The position numbers and the translations under genes are program-made. Below, piece by piece: positions 62,884 to 64,000 of a stretch of 64,000 bases of DNA. The notes below the pieces were generated by a model. It did not search any database. It was given only the letters and a program-made list of their open reading frames with translations, and had not been told where the DNA came from. The stretch covers positions 1 through 64,000 of the forward strand of contig JAJYQN010000096.1 in the NCBI GenBank assembly GCA_021794595.1, written 5' to 3'. Within the stretch, counting starts at the first letter, position 1. Each line of letters opens with the position of its first letter. This stretch comes from Pseudomonadota bacterium. GTDB taxonomy: Bacteria; Pseudomonadota; Gammaproteobacteria; Acidiferrobacterales; Acidiferrobacteraceae.

Positions 62884-64000
62884 TTAATCGGCGCGACCCG
62901 AATAACGTTCCTTGATCTGGCGCGCCACGATATCCGCTGGCTGCGGTCTGCTGAAATAGTATCCCTGTACCATGTGGCAACCTTGGGCGCGTAAGAATTC
63001 GAGCTGCGCGATGTTCTCGACCCCTTCGGCAATCACCTCGATCCCAAGGCTCAACGCCATCGTAATGATGGCCCTTACGATCGCGGCATCGTCCGCATCT
63101 GTGGTAATGTCGCGCACAAACGTTTGGTCGATCTTCAGAACATCGATGGGGAAGCGTTTCAAGTAGCTAAGCGAGGAATAGCCAGTACCGAAATCGTCTA
63201 TAGAAAGACGCACGCCCATGGAGTGTAGCTTTTCCAAAGTATTCACGGCCGCCGGCGCGTTTTGCATGATCACGCTTTCGGTAAGCTCGATTTCGAGTGT
63301 GCCTTTGTCCATCCCGCTGTCCCGCAGAGCGCGTTGCGCGACATCGACAATATCGCCCCGCGCGAATTGCCGAGCAGAGACGTTCACGGCCATACGAAGC
63401 GGTGGCAATCCGGCAACCTGCCACTCCTTTTGCTTGGCGCACGCCGTGCGCAGAACCCACTCGCCGAGCGGCACGATCAAGCCGTTTTCCTCCATAAGCG
63501 GAATGAATTCCATCGGTGACACGATCCCAACTTCCGGTCTCTCCCAGCGAACCAAGGCCTCGTAACCCCTGACGAGATCGGTTCGTATATCGACTTGCGG
63601 CTGATAATGCAATACGAACTCCTCGCGGTCCAAGGCTCGTCGTAACTGCGTTTCCAGGCTAAGCCGCCGCGAGGCCTCGACGTTCATATTGGCCTTATAA
63701 AATTGATAGTTGTTGCCCCCGTTTTTCTTGGCTCGATCCGCGGCAGCGTCGGCTTGCTTAATCATGGTTTGGGCGTCTGGAGCATCGCTCGAATAGACGC
63801 TTATGCCGATACTGGCCGTTATGAATAACTCGTAATCGTTAATGATGAAGGCGGGAGCGAGCGCATCCATAAACTCTTGCGCGCGCGGGGCAATATCGTT
63901 GACGGATTTCGCATCGCCGATGATCACCGCAAACTCGTTTCCCCCGAAACGCGCGAGGGTGTCGACGGCCCGCACGCTGACGCGCAACCTCTCGGCGCAC
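62884..64000 (-). CDS. GGDEF-EAL domain protein (partial, N-terminus outside the window)
   Basis: The frame runs open to the window edge, so at least the N-terminal sensor part and the start of the GGDEF domain are missing. About 372 residues remain. The active-site loop of the cyclase domain reads GGNEF rather than GGDEF, so diguanylate cyclase activity is doubtful. The EAL domain looks active: YEALVRW, NVSARQF, ELTES, DDFGTGYSSLSYLKRFPIDVLKID in pieces, and EGVE are intact, predicting c-di-GMP hydrolysis. The degenerate GGNEF domain may act as a GTP-binding regulator of the phosphodiesterase. Confidence 0.9.
   Translation of the reverse strand, partial: CAERLRVSVRAVDTLARFGGNEFAVIIGDAKSVNDIAPRAQEFMDALAPAFIINDYELFITASIGISVYSSDAPDAQTMIKQADAAADRAKKNGGNNYQFYKANMNVEASRRLSLETQLRRALDREEFVLHYQPQVDIRTDLVRGYEALVRWERPEVGIVSPMEFIPLMEENGLIVPLGEWVLRTACAKQKEWQVAGLPPLRMAVNVSARQFARGDIVDVAQRALRDSGMDKGTLEIELTESVIMQNAPAAVNTLEKLHSMGVRLSIDDFGTGYSSLSYLKRFPIDVLKIDQTFVRDITTDADDAAIVRAIITMALSLGIEVIAEGVENIAQLEFLRAQGCHMVQGYYFSRPQPADIVARQIKERYSGRAD

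Overview
The window is a high-GC bacterial chromosome segment and reads as a gammaproteobacterium. It opens with rnpB and a complete E. coli-type division and cell wall (dcw) cluster (mraZ to ftsZ, then lpxC), followed by an M23 peptidase, secA, argJ and a Nudix-ThiE fusion. A lipoyl carrier resembling LbpA of the sulfur-oxidising heterodisulfide-reductase-like (sHdr) pathway, a two-domain lipoate ligase and an arsenic operon suggest a chemolithotrophic, possibly acidophilic sulfur oxidiser such as Acidiferrobacter or a relative. That assignment is inference; no 16S gene is present.

Region 1 (1-20.3 kb): rnpB, then a sigma70-type promoter and a three-repeat MraZ operator feed mraZ-rsmH-ftsL-ftsI-murE-murF-mraY-murD-ftsW-murG-murC-murB-ddl-ftsQ-ftsA. 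With the starts chosen here all 14 junctions overlap. ftsZ, lpxC, a small membrane protein and an M23 peptidase follow. Region 2 (20.3-29.5 kb): secA, argJ, Nudix-ThiE, two YqjD/YqjE-like envelope genes, and on the minus strand pilB, pilD and coaE without the usual pilC.

Region 3 (29.5-37.3 kb): a redox/iron operon of rubrerythrin, a CCG-type Fe-S protein, an encapsulated-ferritin-type protein without an encapsulin neighbour or cargo tail, and DUF3501. It runs directly into parE-parC-truA and is headed by a promoter overlapped by a Fur/PerR-like palindrome. Region 4 (37.4-42.9 kb): an arsR-arsI-arsB-arsC operon with an apparently leaderless arsR, then a decayed accessory stretch with an IS3-type transposase remnant, a Tat-signal gene interrupted by one in-frame amber codon, and a small membrane protein.

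Region 5 (42.9-54.1 kb): phoH and bcp on the minus strand; a 1356-residue hybrid histidine kinase with tandem 92-residue HAMP repeats, followed by a second hybrid kinase; a galT-like gene; dapA; and a short proline-rich lipoprotein where bamC is expected. Region 6 (54.2-64 kb): purL; a lipoate ligase divergent from a Crp/Fnr regulator; an LbpA-like carrier; two convergent overlapping hemerythrins; a thioredoxin-like/DUF488/CopD-like group; and a GGDEF-EAL gene cut by the window edge. Two identically built FNR/DNR-type boxes (TTGACCG--GTCAA, each 23 nt before a -10 hexamer) precede lbpA and the thioredoxin-like gene and probably define a small regulon of the neighbouring regulator.
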